In this document: positions 25,762 to 35,212 of the stretch, piece by piece | How positions within the stretch are numbered: position 1 is the stretch's first letter | Layout of the letters: every line of letters starts with the position of its first letter | From: Psychrobacter sp. TAE2020 | Lineage (GTDB): Bacteria > Pseudomonadota > Gammaproteobacteria > Pseudomonadales > Moraxellaceae | DNA length: 64,000 nucleotides | Assembly (NCBI RefSeq): GCF_018919485.1 | Contig: NZ_JAHLMU010000001.1 | Location: forward strand, 2,827,351-2,891,350 | Reading direction: 5' to 3' | Translations under genes and position numbers: made by a program | The notes under the pieces: generated by a model | The model's database searches: none | What the model saw: the letters and a program-made list of their open reading frames with translations, nothing else | Told to the model about the DNA's origin: nothing

Positions 25762-26479
25762 TAACAATATTGGTAAGAATATTAGTAACAATACTATTAA
25801 TGATCTTAGTAACCACGCCGTTATTATCTTAGCCAGTGGCTTGAGTCAGCGACTGGGTCAGTCTAAGCAACTATTAACTCAAGATGGTGAGCCATTAATT
25901 GCGCAGATGGTTAAGCTGGCCTTAACTACCCAGCCCCAAGCTATTATAGTAGTGATTCCTAAAAATAATACTGAGATTGCACAAGCTATTGATGAATTAG
26001 CCGCTCAGCCAGTAGTGCATATAGTCAATAATCCGACTCCCGAAACTGGCATGGCGCATAGTCTGTATTTAGCTATTGACGCTGTGGCTCAGCGGATTAT
26101 CAGCCACGATAATAGTATGATTGATCGAGTGCTAATAATGGCTACTGATCAACTATTATTAGACAGTAAGCATTTGCATAAGCTATTAGCTGGCAAGCAT
26201 GAAGTAGTGGCCAGTAGCTATCCCCATCTGCAAGAAGCTGATAAAGACTTTGCGGTAGATAAATATAAAGCTAATATCATAGGTTTACCTATAAGTATCA
26301 ATTATTGGCGACTTAAAGAGTGGCGAGTAGCGCTCACGGGTGATAAAGGTTTGCGCCACTTGATTAGAGCCCTGCACACTGAGCAAATGAGTACTGTGAT
26401 TAACCAACAACTAAGTTATGATATTGATACGCCTGAACAACTGGCTTATGCTAAGCAACAGCAATGGCTGGATAGCTAG
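25748..26479 (+). CDS. mocA: MocA-type molybdenum cofactor cytidylyltransferase
   Basis: MocA adds CMP to molybdopterin-Mo to make the cytosine dinucleotide form that hydroxylases of the xanthine-dehydrogenase family need. The nucleotidyltransferase signature is A-S-G-L-S-Q-R-L-G-Q-S-K near residues 27-38, with Q-S-K rather than the M-G-x-x-K of MobA, and an I-D-T-P-E-Q motif near the C-terminus. I take the ATG at 25748, which overlaps the chaperone gene by 14 bases; the ATG at 25754 is equally possible. The tight overlap with the XdhC-type gene supports the assignment over MobA. Confidence 0.82.
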   Translation: MRMTSNNIGKNISNNTINDLSNHAVIILASGLSQRLGQSKQLLTQDGEPLIAQMVKLALTTQPQAIIVVIPKNNTEIAQAIDELAAQPVVHIVNNPTPETGMAHSLYLAIDAVAQRIISHDNSMIDRVLIMATDQLLLDSKHLHKLLAGKHEVVASSYPHLQEADKDFAVDKYKANIIGLPISINYWRLKEWRVALTGDKGLRHLIRALHTEQMSTVINQQLSYDIDTPEQLAYAKQQQWLDS

Positions 26480-26651
26480 TCAAACCATTAGTCCGTCAAA
26501 CCGTTAGCTGCTCACTTGCTAGTTGCAGTCAAGAACTAACGGATAGTTGTTGTAACATGGCCTATCCACTATAAATCAGCTAGCCAATAAAAATTAGCTA
26601 TTCAATACTAAGACTATTATAGAAGCCCCTGAATAAAAAGAGTTTACCCTT

Positions 26652-27983
26652 ATGATTACTATGGAAGAGCTGCTGGCAGCGATCAAAAAACGCATTGAAT
26701 TTTATAACGAAGTCGATGCACCATTAAGTAGCAGGGCAGTAACTACAAGCCAGTTATTAGACAGCAGTAATCAAATATTAGCTGAGAATATTACTTCACC
26801 TTTTAATGTGCCCAGACAGAATGTATCTGCTATGGACGGTTATGCATTGGCTAAAGGTAGCAATCTTGGCAAAGACCAAACTATCAATATAGTAGGAGAG
26901 TCGCAGGCTGGTAGCCCTTATGCTAATAGCGGTAGCGATGACTCAGAGAGTAGTTTGCAAGCCGGACAAGGCGTACGTATCTTCACTGGCGCAGTAGTAC
27001 CGGATAGTTGTGATACGGTCGTTATGCAAGAGAACACTAACTTTGCTGCTATTAGAGATAGCATCGATAAATCGCAGCCGTATGCCATTGTCTTGAGCCA
27101 AACGGCTGAGGTGGATGACAACATTCGTAAGCAAGGCGAGGAGATTGAGTCGGGTGAAGTCGTGCTGCAACGAGGCAAGCGTCTAAACCCTACTGATATC
27201 AGTTTATTAGCCAATTTAGGCATTGATAAAGTAGCAGTATTTGCGCCATTAATAGTAGGAGTGTTGGCGACAGGTGATGAGCTAGTTGCTGTAGGTCAGC
27301 CGTTAGATAGCTTAGCGCAGATATACAACTCTAATACTCCAACGCTGAAGACTTTATTGTCCAGCTTGCCTATTACTATTCGTGATTACGGTATTATCGC
27401 TGACAATTTACAGCAGACTACGGCGGCAGTGACTAAGGCTATGCAGGAGTGCGATGTACTGATCTCTACGGCTGGAGTATCGGTTGGTGATTATGATTTT
27501 TTGACTACAGTTATTGAGCAACTGGGGCAAATAAACCATTATAAAGTGGCGATGAAACCTGGCAAGCCGTTCGTATTTGGAGAGTTGTTTGCGGATAACC
27601 ACAGCGCCGTCGATAAGCCAGTCTTGTATTTTGGCCTACCGGGCAACCCTTTGTCTACGGTAGTAGGGGCTTTGCAGTTTGTGATACCGGCGCTATGGCA
27701 GATGTCAGGAGCTGATTTGCAGCAGCAGCCTATGCCGTTGACTCTAAAAGCCACTTTAGTCAATGAGGTGAGGAAGTCAGCCGGACGTAAAGACTTTCAG
27801 CGTGGTCTGCTGTCACAAGACGCTACCGGTAATTATCAAGTGCAGTGTTTCACTAGCCAGCAGTCGCACAGAATAAAGCAGCTAAGCCTAGCCAACTGCT
27901 TTGTAGTTTTGGATATAGATAGCGGTAATGTGGCTGCTGGTAATGTAGTGAATGTCCAACCTTTTTCGTGGCTCTATGGTTAG
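26652..27983 (+). CDS. moeA: MoeA molybdopterin molybdotransferase
   Basis: MoeA inserts molybdate into adenylylated molybdopterin. The 443-residue protein shows the family order: N-terminal P-x-x-x-V-S-A-M-D-G-Y-A-L motif near 50-62, the beta-barrel domain with G-E-S-Q-A-G, the I-F-T-G-A-V-V-P-D motif, then the MoCF domain with A-T-G-D-E-L-V and I-S-T-A-G-V-S-V-G-D-Y-D, and a C-terminal F-G-L-P-G-N-P-L-S. It follows mocA by 172 bases and lies in the same direction as the rest of the pathway. Confidence 0.95.
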   Translation: MITMEELLAAIKKRIEFYNEVDAPLSSRAVTTSQLLDSSNQILAENITSPFNVPRQNVSAMDGYALAKGSNLGKDQTINIVGESQAGSPYANSGSDDSESSLQAGQGVRIFTGAVVPDSCDTVVMQENTNFAAIRDSIDKSQPYAIVLSQTAEVDDNIRKQGEEIESGEVVLQRGKRLNPTDISLLANLGIDKVAVFAPLIVGVLATGDELVAVGQPLDSLAQIYNSNTPTLKTLLSSLPITIRDYGIIADNLQQTTAAVTKAMQECDVLISTAGVSVGDYDFLTTVIEQLGQINHYKVAMKPGKPFVFGELFADNHSAVDKPVLYFGLPGNPLSTVVGALQFVIPALWQMSGADLQQQPMPLTLKATLVNEVRKSAGRKDFQRGLLSQDATGNYQVQCFTSQQSHRIKQLSLANCFVVLDIDSGNVAAGNVVNVQPFSWLYG

Positions 27984-28278
27984 TAAAGGTAGCTTAAAGC
28001 CATTTTGAGTTTGTTATAATCAATAGTCTCTAACAGCCTAGCGACCCAGATTTTTAGCTTCTAAAGCTGTTAAACGAGTAGTGTAAAACTTACGATTGGA
28101 AACTATAGATAGCAACTTGTGATTAAAGATTATAGTTTGCAACTTATGGTTGGAACTATGTATTTCAAAGCACACAGCACAAAATTTGTAGTGTAAAATA
28201 AATAGTTAAACAGCAGTAAATGTAATGGCTGAAGACAATCTTGTAATGACAGCTAAGCAATATCGGCGGTAATAATTT

Positions 28279-29382
28279 ATGACTTATGACGATCCCATAG
28301 CAGAGAGCACTCAAATATATTCACCAAGCTCAATTCCAGTTTATACTGAGACACGCAGCCCCCTATTGGGAGCAGCTATGCCTACTGACTCGTCTATAGC
28401 CCATTATCAGCCACTGACCGATAGCTTTTCACGACAACTGACTTATCTACGTCTTTCGATCACTGACTTCTGTAATTTTCGCTGCGAGTATTGTCTGCCT
28501 AATGGTTATCAAGGCAAGCGTCCTGATGATGAGTTGAGTGTGCCTGAAATTGCTACTTTAATTAAAGCCTTTGCCCAAGTAGGCACTGAAAAAGTACGTA
28601 TTACTGGTGGTGAGCCTTCTATCCGTCGAGATGTGGCGGCTATTATTGATACCGTAAAAAGCACTACTGGTATCAAGACCGTAGCGATTACTAGTAATGG
28701 CTATAAGCTTGGCAAACATTTAGCCAATTGGCATAGTGCTGGATTGGATCAGCTAAATATCAGTATGGACAGTTTTGATGCGGATACTTTTCATAAGATG
28801 ACTGGTTTCAATACTTTGCCGCAGATGCTAACGGATATGGATAAACTATTAGACAGCACGGACATTAAGCTAAAAATAAACAGTGTTTTGATGGTAGAAA
28901 CCGCATTTGAAAATTTAGTAACAGCGATGGATTACGTCAAGCTGCGCCCAGTGACTTATCGGTTTATTGAGTTTATGCAGACTAGCGATAATAGCGATTT
29001 GTTCTTTGCGCAACATGCCCAATCTGAGCTGATTACCGATTATCTTATCGAGCACGGTTGGCAGCCGCAAGAGCGTGGCAGTGCTGATGGCCCTGCGGTT
29101 GAGTACAGTCATCCGGATTATTTAGGGCGCATCGGCATGATTGCTCCTTATGCGGCGCACTTCTGCGATAACTGTAACCGTCTACGGGTGAGCAGTCAGG
29201 GCAAAGTGCATCTATGCTTGTTCGATGAAGGTAACTACGACATTCGTAATTATCTACAGCAAAACGACGTTGCAGGCTTAGTACAGACTTTGCACAACTT
29301 CATGCCAATCAAACCTGAGCATCATCATCTACAGGACTCCAACAGTGGCATGATGCACAATCTATCGATTATCGGTGGTTAG
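28279..29382 (+). CDS. moaA: MoaA, GTP 3',8-cyclase
   Basis: The radical-SAM enzyme that begins Moco synthesis by rearranging GTP. The SAM cluster cysteines are Cys65, Cys69 and Cys72 in C-N-F-R-C-E-Y-C, the second cluster lies in F-C-D-N-C-N-R-L-R-V and the later Cys of V-H-L-C-L-F. The T-G-G-E-P-S motif binding SAM is present. The first 50 residues are a non-conserved extension; an ATG at codon 34 could be the true start, but the D-S-F-S-R-Q-L-T-Y-L-R core would be kept either way. The 295 bases upstream show no Moco riboswitch that I can recognise. The C-terminus lacks the usual closing Gly-Gly-Arg-Gly-rich tail and ends in I-I-G-G. Confidence 0.93.
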   Translation: MTYDDPIAESTQIYSPSSIPVYTETRSPLLGAAMPTDSSIAHYQPLTDSFSRQLTYLRLSITDFCNFRCEYCLPNGYQGKRPDDELSVPEIATLIKAFAQVGTEKVRITGGEPSIRRDVAAIIDTVKSTTGIKTVAITSNGYKLGKHLANWHSAGLDQLNISMDSFDADTFHKMTGFNTLPQMLTDMDKLLDSTDIKLKINSVLMVETAFENLVTAMDYVKLRPVTYRFIEFMQTSDNSDLFFAQHAQSELITDYLIEHGWQPQERGSADGPAVEYSHPDYLGRIGMIAPYAAHFCDNCNRLRVSSQGKVHLCLFDEGNYDIRNYLQQNDVAGLVQTLHNFMPIKPEHHHLQDSNSGMMHNLSIIGG

Positions 29383-29478
29383 CATAAAACAGCTACTGAA
29401 CAGCTCTTGCTGAAGACTACTTGATAAAGAGCAACTACTGAACAATTGCTACTACATAATAACTCTCAAGGAATAACG

Positions 29479-30024
29479 ATGTCTAAACCTGCTGCAGAAT
29501 TTATCCCCCTTAATATTGCTGTGCTTTGTGTCTCTGACAGTCGCACCTTAGAACAAGATACTTCAGGACAATACTTAGCAGATAGCTTGACCGCAGCGGG
29601 ACATAAGTTAGCTGACCGTCAGCTAATTACCGATGATATTTATCAGATTCGTGCGGTTATTAGTGGCTGGATTGCTGATCCTAATGTGCATGCGGTTATT
29701 ACCACTGGTGGTACTGGGTTTTTTATCAGAGACAGTATGCCAGAAGCGGTCAGCGTGTTATTCGATAAGTCTATCGATGGTTTTGGTGAGATGTTCCGCC
29801 TAATTTCAAAAGACGATATTGGCATGTCTACCATTCAGTCGCGAGCGGTTGCTGGCATGGCTAATAGCACTGGTATTTTTTGTTTACCTGGTTCGACAGG
29901 CGCTTGCCGGACTGGATGGAATGACTTACTAAAAGAGCAGTTCGATAGCCGTACACGCCCTTGTAACTTTGTGCCGCACTTTATGCGTGCTAATCCCAGT
30001 CATGAAGGTCACAGTCATGACTAA
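29479..30024 (+). CDS. moaB: MoaB molybdopterin biosynthesis protein
   Basis: MoaB/MogA-family proteins adenylylate molybdopterin before molybdenum insertion. I start at the ATG preceded by AAGGAATAACG rather than at an upstream TTG. The 181-residue protein has V-L-C-V-S-D-S-R-T, the T-T-G-G-T-G-F motif near residue 77 and an L-P-G-S-T-G-A-C-R motif near 140, as in MoaB. It overlaps mobA by eight bases. Confidence 0.93.
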   Translation: MSKPAAEFIPLNIAVLCVSDSRTLEQDTSGQYLADSLTAAGHKLADRQLITDDIYQIRAVISGWIADPNVHAVITTGGTGFFIRDSMPEAVSVLFDKSIDGFGEMFRLISKDDIGMSTIQSRAVAGMANSTGIFCLPGSTGACRTGWNDLLKEQFDSRTRPCNFVPHFMRANPSHEGHSHD

Positions 30025-30805
30025 TGTGTTGGCAAACTTAGCTGGGGTGGTTATCTTAGCTGGTGGCGCCTCGCATCGTATGGGGACGCCTAAAGCGCAG
30101 CTAACCTTGCCAACAGGTGAAAGTTTGCTGGACTATCATGTGCGGCAAGCTAGTGAATTGCAGGTGCCTATCATGATTGCCGATAATGGGCGTGGTTTTG
30201 CCGTGAGCCCAGAGTTATTGGCTAGCAATCCAAAGCCCGTTATTGCTCATATCGCTGACTATCTGCCAGCCTCTATTCAGGCCAGTAGTAAAGTAGGTAC
30301 TATTACTAGCAGTATTACTAATAGTGTTACTGACCCTCAAGGGCCATTAGTGGCAATCGAGTCAGCGCTACAAGCGCTAAAAAAACAGCCAATAAATCAG
30401 CAAGCATTAACTACACAACCACGAGACCCGTTAGCTGATGCTAATAGTTTGAATAATCAGCAGTTATCATGGTTGCTAGTCGTTAGCTGTGATAGCCTAA
30501 TAACGGCGGCTGGGCTTTGGCAGCAACTGCGTCCTTGTATCGATTCAACTACCGATCTAGCAACGACAGAAAAGTCAGTCATTTGTCTTACAGACGAGTC
30601 ACATTTATATCCGCTACTAGGACTTTATAGGCTAACTATTGAGTCGCAGTTACGAGCCTATATCGACAGTGGGCAGCGCAAAGTTATGAGTTTTATTGAG
30701 CCAATCAGTCAAGCGGTTGCGGTGTTAGATGAGCAGCAAGTATTGACTAACTTTAATACTCCTACAGACTTTAAGCGTGCTTATCGTGCTTTATACCCAC
30801 AATAA
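30017..30805 (+). CDS. mobA: MobA-like molybdopterin nucleotidyltransferase
   Basis: Attaches a nucleotide, normally GMP, to Moco; the guanine dinucleotide form serves DMSO-reductase-family enzymes such as the 16215-18563 protein. The N-terminal motif L-A-G-G-A-S-H-R-M-G-T-P-K is the MobA signature. I use the ATG at 30017, with an AAGG site nine bases before it and eight-base overlap with moaB; an ATG at 30002 is the alternative. Around residues 85-155 there is a Ser/Thr/Gln-rich stretch, longer than usual for MobA, before the V-V-S-C-D-S segment. Confidence 0.85.
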   Translation: MTNVLANLAGVVILAGGASHRMGTPKAQLTLPTGESLLDYHVRQASELQVPIMIADNGRGFAVSPELLASNPKPVIAHIADYLPASIQASSKVGTITSSITNSVTDPQGPLVAIESALQALKKQPINQQALTTQPRDPLADANSLNNQQLSWLLVVSCDSLITAAGLWQQLRPCIDSTTDLATTEKSVICLTDESHLYPLLGLYRLTIESQLRAYIDSGQRKVMSFIEPISQAVAVLDEQQVLTNFNTPTDFKRAYRALYPQ

Positions 30806-30853
30806 AACAATATCGCTATTAGGTAAGCCGTTACTAAAGCTAATAAAAAAATA

Positions 30854-31423
30854 ATGAGACTATTTGTGAAAAGTAATCAGCAACAGCACGAGCAAATCGC
30901 TAATAAAACCATTAATAAAGAAGGTGCTCCAGCTCATTTAATGGCTGCTAAGCTATCGCATTTAGATAGTGACGGTGATATACACATGGTTGATGTTAGT
31001 GGCAAGATTGCGACGACTAGAGAGGCTAATGCTGAAGGTCAAGTGCTTTTTCCAGCTGAAATCTATCAGCAGATCAAAGCGGCTGATGGGATGACTAAAA
31101 AGGGTAGTATCACTCAAACTGCGCATATCGCTGGTATTATGGCCGCTAAGCGCACTCATGATCTAATCCCGCTTTGTCATCCACTACCACTAGATAAAAT
31201 TGGCTTGAGCTTTGTTTACGATGATGCGCTACAAGCTATTACGGTCAGTGCCACTGTAAAGGTCACTCATAAAACTGGAGTGGAAATGGAAGCACTAACC
31301 GCAGTCAGTGTGGCTTGTTTGACGCTTTATGATATGACTAAAGCCTTATCTCATGATATCGTAATCAATAATATTCATCTGATCACTAAAACTGGTGGTA
31401 AGTCTGATTATCAGCAGGGCTAA
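30854..31423 (+). CDS. moaC: MoaC, cyclic pyranopterin monophosphate synthase
   Basis: MoaC finishes the first step of Moco synthesis after MoaA. The conserved L-S-H-L-D-S-D-G-D-I-H-M-V-D-V-S motif starts near residue 34; the catalytic region shows A-A-K-R-T-H-D-L-I-P-L-C-H-P-L-P and the later K-T-G-V-E-M-E-A-L-T-A-V motif with L-Y-D-M-T-K. About 30 residues precede the usual start and no good ribosome site precedes the ATG, so the true start may be the GTG at 30866 or further in. It lies 48 bases after mobA. Confidence 0.94.
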   Translation: MRLFVKSNQQQHEQIANKTINKEGAPAHLMAAKLSHLDSDGDIHMVDVSGKIATTREANAEGQVLFPAEIYQQIKAADGMTKKGSITQTAHIAGIMAAKRTHDLIPLCHPLPLDKIGLSFVYDDALQAITVSATVKVTHKTGVEMEALTAVSVACLTLYDMTKALSHDIVINNIHLITKTGGKSDYQQG

Positions 31424-31459
31424 GTTGAATACATAAGTTCATCTACACCCTAATACACT

Positions 31460-31759
31460 ATGGATAACTTTATGCCTATTGCAGCAAAAGACACAGACCC
31501 AGTTACAGACAATACTATCAATATTAACGTTCTCTACTTCGCAAGCTTGGCAGATAAAGCCAGTTGCAATGAAGAAAGCGTGACCGTGTCGCAGTCAACT
31601 TCACTTACGCAGTTATACGAGCAGTTGAGTGAAAAGCACGGTTTTAGTCATTCACCATTAGAGCTAAAAGTCGCCATCAATGATTATTTTGCTCAGTGGA
31701 CAGATAGTATCGAAAATGGTGATAACGTGGTTTTTATTACCCCAGTAGCAGGCGGTTAA
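31460..31759 (+). CDS. moaD: MoaD molybdopterin synthase sulfur carrier
   Basis: A 99-residue ubiquitin-fold protein ending in the essential Gly-Gly (F-I-T-P-V-A-G-G), whose C-terminus is thiocarboxylated and donates sulfur to the pterin. The N-terminal 15 residues are an extension; the fold begins at I-N-V-L-Y-F-A-S-L-A. It sits between moaC and moaE, its complex partner. Confidence 0.93.
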   Translation: MDNFMPIAAKDTDPVTDNTININVLYFASLADKASCNEESVTVSQSTSLTQLYEQLSEKHGFSHSPLELKVAINDYFAQWTDSIENGDNVVFITPVAGG

Positions 31760-31847
31760 ATAGAGCGTGTTGCATAACCACCGCACTAATAGATATTGTT
31801 GATAACAGATATCGTTGATAATAGGCTATTAATAATAGAGAGTATAA

Positions 31848-32339
31848 ATGAGCGCTAACGTTCACAGTAAATCGATGACTATTAAGCGCAGCGCTGAACA
31901 GGCCTATGCGCTTGCAGAGCTTGATGGTTTTGCATTATTGGATATAGTTATTGATGATAGACGGCTTAAAGCTATTCTTGATGATGATAGCTGCGGTGCC
32001 TTTGTCAGTTTTGAAGGTCGGGTGCGTAACCACAATAATGCTAGTAGCGTTGAGCGTCTGACCTATTATGGTTATGAGGATTTAGCCATTAATCAAGGTC
32101 GGCAGATTATCGAGGAAGCCAAGCGTAAATTTGCGATTACTCATGCCATTGCTATTCACCGCATCGGTGCCTTGGATATTGGCGATGTCGCGGTTTGGGT
32201 GGGTGTCGCTTCTGCACATCGCTATCCAGCCTTTGATGCGTGCCGCTGGATATTGGATACGGTTAAAGCTGAAATACCGGTCTGGAAGCAGGAATATTAC
32301 GACAACCAACCGTCTAAATGGCTAAGCAATAATGGCTGA
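31848..32339 (+). CDS. moaE: MoaE molybdopterin synthase catalytic subunit
   Basis: With MoaD it converts cyclic pyranopterin monophosphate to molybdopterin. The 163-residue protein has the hallmark F-E-G-R-V-R-N-H-N near 56-64, the H-R-I-G-A-L-D-I-G-D-V-A-V motif and the C-terminal catalytic W-K-Q-E region (P-V-W-K-Q-E-Y). About 20 extra residues precede the usual start. Last of the moa run; 239 bases separate it from modA. Confidence 0.95.
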   Translation: MSANVHSKSMTIKRSAEQAYALAELDGFALLDIVIDDRRLKAILDDDSCGAFVSFEGRVRNHNNASSVERLTYYGYEDLAINQGRQIIEEAKRKFAITHAIAIHRIGALDIGDVAVWVGVASAHRYPAFDACRWILDTVKAEIPVWKQEYYDNQPSKWLSNNG

Positions 32340-32578
32340 ACGACAATAGCTAGCTATAAGCTTTAACGCAGGAACTGCCCTCTAAGCTACAAAGACCATC
32401 ATTGTTTAATAAATAAGATTTGACTAAAGTTGTAAAAGCATATAATAAGTAGGTAACCACGGCTAAGTATAAGTAGTTTTATAACTATCTTTGCTTAGTC
32501 GTTTTAGTAGAAAATTAGAAAATAAAAATACTCTAAATCATTAGAGTTTTACCCATCTTAGAGTAGAGGCGGTAGGTT

Positions 32579-33484
32579 ATGAATAGTGTTAAGTTATTAC
32601 CAGCTCATGGGCAGTTAGACATTATGCCGCGTATCACTAGTGCGACAAAAAATATAATGATGATTGCCGCATCAGCTTGTGTTGTGTTGACCTTGACCGC
32701 TTGTAATAAGCAGAGCGTTGCTGATAAGGAGCAAGTTACTCCTAACGAGCCCAAACCTCAGCTGCAGCCACAAAAAATACGTATTGCCGCTGCTGCTAAT
32801 CTATCTGATGTACTCCCTGATATTATCGCAGGCTACAAATTAGCGAAAAACATACCTGATCAAGAGATCGAGGTAACTTTTGCTTCTTCAGGCAAGCTCT
32901 ATGCACAGATAATAGCTGGTGCACCTTATGATATTTTCTTATCAGCTAATCAAGAATTCCCTACTAAATGGGTGCAACAAAGACATCCAGATTCTACCAA
33001 GCACGAGGCTTTTACTTATACCCAAGGCCAGCTGAGCTTTTATAGTGTCAATAAACCTGTAGGTAAGCTGAGCGAGACCACTCTGACCCAATTATTAGCA
33101 GAGCAAAATGATAGTAAGATTACCATTGCCAATCCTGAGCTCGCCCCTTATGGCGCCTCTGCCAAAGCCTATCTACAGGCGCATAACCTCTACGAGCCAC
33201 TCAACCGTCAAAAGCGTCTGATTGAAGCGGAGAATATTGGGCAAGCGTTTCAGTATGCCAATACAGGCAATGTTGATTATGGCTTCGTTGCCCAGTCACA
33301 AGTGACCGCTATTAAAGCCACACCGGAACAGTTCTACACGCTACCTACTAGTGCTTATCCTGCTATCCTGCAAGATGGCATAGTGATCAGTGATGCGGCT
33401 GTAGCGACAGATTTTACCAGCTACTTACTATCACCTGCTGGACAAAAATACTTCGTAGAAGCCGGTTATTTGGCAGTGCAGTAG
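32579..33484 (+). CDS. modA: ModA molybdate-binding lipoprotein
   Basis: Periplasmic receptor for molybdate uptake. The N-terminus carries a hydrophobic segment ending in the lipobox L-T-A-C with Cys42, so the mature protein is anchored as a lipoprotein. The core reads I-R-I-A-A-A-A-N-L-S-D-V-L, then F-A-S-S-G-K-L-Y-A-Q-I and the F-L-S-A-N-Q-E-F segment, all typical of ModA. The start may instead be the ATG at codon 16, giving a more ordinary signal peptide. It is followed by modB after 31 bases. Confidence 0.93.
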   Translation: MNSVKLLPAHGQLDIMPRITSATKNIMMIAASACVVLTLTACNKQSVADKEQVTPNEPKPQLQPQKIRIAAAANLSDVLPDIIAGYKLAKNIPDQEIEVTFASSGKLYAQIIAGAPYDIFLSANQEFPTKWVQQRHPDSTKHEAFTYTQGQLSFYSVNKPVGKLSETTLTQLLAEQNDSKITIANPELAPYGASAKAYLQAHNLYEPLNRQKRLIEAENIGQAFQYANTGNVDYGFVAQSQVTAIKATPEQFYTLPTSAYPAILQDGIVISDAAVATDFTSYLLSPAGQKYFVEAGYLAVQ

Positions 33485-33515
33485 CTGATGATAGGATATA
33501 ACCAGTAGTGACTCT

Positions 33516-34220
33516 ATGCTAGAGCAACCACTTATATCAGCGATGTTGACCCCATTTTGGGTCAGTATTAAGCTGGCGGGTGTCACTACATTATTATTAT
33601 TGGTGTTTGCCACTCCTTTAGCTTATTGGTTAGCCAAGCCTAGTCATAGTTCCATCATTAGTCGTCTAAAAGTTATGTTACTAGGGCTGATTGCTATGCC
33701 CTTAGTATTACCGCCAACAGTGATAGGCTTTTATCTATTATTACTACTGAGTCCGAACTTTGCTGTTGGTAGATGGCTTGCTGAGCATGAGATTAGTGCT
33801 TTAGTCTTCACTTTTGAGGGCCTAGTGATTGGCTCCCTTATTTATTCTTTACCTTTTTATATTCAGCCAGTCTATGCCCAGTTCTTACGCATTCCGCAAA
33901 GCGTGATGGAAGTGGCGCACTTATTAGAGCCCAGCCGTTTACGTCGCTTTATGACCGTGGCGCTACCACAAGCCCGTACTGGTATTATACTCGGTAGCCT
34001 GATTAGCTATGCCCATACTATCGGCGAATTCGGGGTGGTGTTAATGATAGGCGGTAGTATCTCAGGTGAGACTAAGGTAATTTCTATTGCTATTTATGAG
34101 CAAGTAGAAGCGCTAAATTACCAGACCGCTCATATGATGTCGCTGATATTAATCATAATGGCAATGGTCATGGTTAGCTTGATAGCTAGCAGCGTCAATA
34201 AGCTAAATAAGCGCCCCTAA
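33516..34220 (+). CDS. modB: ModB molybdate ABC transporter permease
   Basis: A 234-residue inner-membrane permease with about five transmembrane segments. The start W-V-S-I-K-L-A-G-V-T-T matches ModB, as do P-L-V-L-P-P-T-V-I-G-F-Y and the coupling-helix region E-V-A-H-L-L-E-P-S-R followed by V-A-L-P-Q-A-R. Its ATPase partner ModC should follow but does not; the next gene is unrelated. ModC must be elsewhere or another ATPase serves. Confidence 0.93.
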   Translation: MLEQPLISAMLTPFWVSIKLAGVTTLLLLVFATPLAYWLAKPSHSSIISRLKVMLLGLIAMPLVLPPTVIGFYLLLLLSPNFAVGRWLAEHEISALVFTFEGLVIGSLIYSLPFYIQPVYAQFLRIPQSVMEVAHLLEPSRLRRFMTVALPQARTGIILGSLISYAHTIGEFGVVLMIGGSISGETKVISIAIYEQVEALNYQTAHMMSLILIIMAMVMVSLIASSVNKLNKRP

Positions 34221-34430
34221 CCTAAATCATTGATAATATTTAAATCTAAGTAAAGAAGAAAAATTGAATTATACAGAAAACAGTTAGCAGAAGGTTTAGA
34301 GTAACGCAATCCTAACAGGCCGTTGTTAACACGACTATCTGAATACATTACTACCGCCATACATGAATAGAGTAACGAGAAGATATAATCTACGCCTTAG
34401 TAAAGCTATAGATTAAATTAAGGTAATATT

Positions 34431-34952
34431 ATGAATCGTACATTATGGCTAGTGGTGGGCATCCTTAGCATTGTTGGTGGTATATTTGCATTATTCAATC
34501 CACTGAGCGCCACTTTTGCCGCTGAACAGCTGGCAGGTTTTCTATTTTTATTGGTTGGTATCTTACAGTTTGTAGCGCTATTTACTGTAGGTAGTACTAG
34601 CGCTAAAGTATTCGCCGCTATCGGCGGGGTAGTTGGGGTGTTATTGGGGTTTGAGCTGTTAACCGAGCCGTTGCAAGGTATCTTGACCCTAACTATGGTA
34701 GTTGCTATCCTATTTATGGTAACCGGTATTGTTAGAACAGTAGTGGCTTTTGGAATTAAAGGTACGCCGGCGTTTATACCAGTATTATTCTCTGGGGTTA
34801 TCTCAATTATATTAGCGATCATGATTTTTTCCGGCTATCCGCAGTCATCGACTTATATTCTTGGCGTATTATTAGCTATCGAGCTGATTTCTAATGGCCT
34901 ATCGCTAGTGATGTATTCACGCCTTCATCCAGTGGCAATCGGCAAATTTTAA
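34431..34952 (+). CDS. HdeD/DUF308-family membrane protein
   Basis: A 173-residue protein with six predicted membrane segments arranged as three similar hairpins, the pattern of the HdeD (DUF308) family. It begins M-N-R-T-L-W-L-V-V-G-I-L-S-I-V-G-G-I-F and repeats the G-x-x-x-x-x-x-G-I-x-x-x-x-x-P motif. HdeD is involved in acid resistance in enteric bacteria; the function here is unknown. It has its own upstream gap of 210 bases and a terminator after it, so it is probably a single-gene unit. Confidence 0.8.
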   Translation: MNRTLWLVVGILSIVGGIFALFNPLSATFAAEQLAGFLFLLVGILQFVALFTVGSTSAKVFAAIGGVVGVLLGFELLTEPLQGILTLTMVVAILFMVTGIVRTVVAFGIKGTPAFIPVLFSGVISIILAIMIFSGYPQSSTYILGVLLAIELISNGLSLVMYSRLHPVAIGKF

Positions 34953-34994
34953 ATTTTCCAAATACTTATCTTATCGGCTATAAAAATACTTTAG

Positions 34995-35023
34995 AAGACT
35001 CACTAATAAGGGGTCTTTTTTTT
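34995..35023 (+). terminator. Rho-independent terminator after the DUF308 gene
   Basis: AAGACTC and GGGTCTT pair over seven bases (one wobble) with a nine-base loop and run into eight Ts, 42 bases after the stop codon. Confidence 0.75.
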
Positions 35024-35212
35024 GGTTATAGAGGCTGTAGAAAAAGTGTTGATAGTTACCTTGCTGATCATCTAGTTATTAATCCATTTATCAATCCGGT
35101 TATCAAACAAATCTTTATCAGTGGTACTTATAAAAGAGTCCATCAAACGGGTGTTTAATGGACAATACTTGAACAATAGCCAGTATAAGATCAGTTATAG
35201 CAGATGCAGCTA

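Noticed and set aside
27984..28278. Possible Moco riboswitch before moaA
   Set aside because: No set of conserved paired elements typical of the Moco riboswitch could be found by eye; the region is mostly AT-rich with short A/T repeats.
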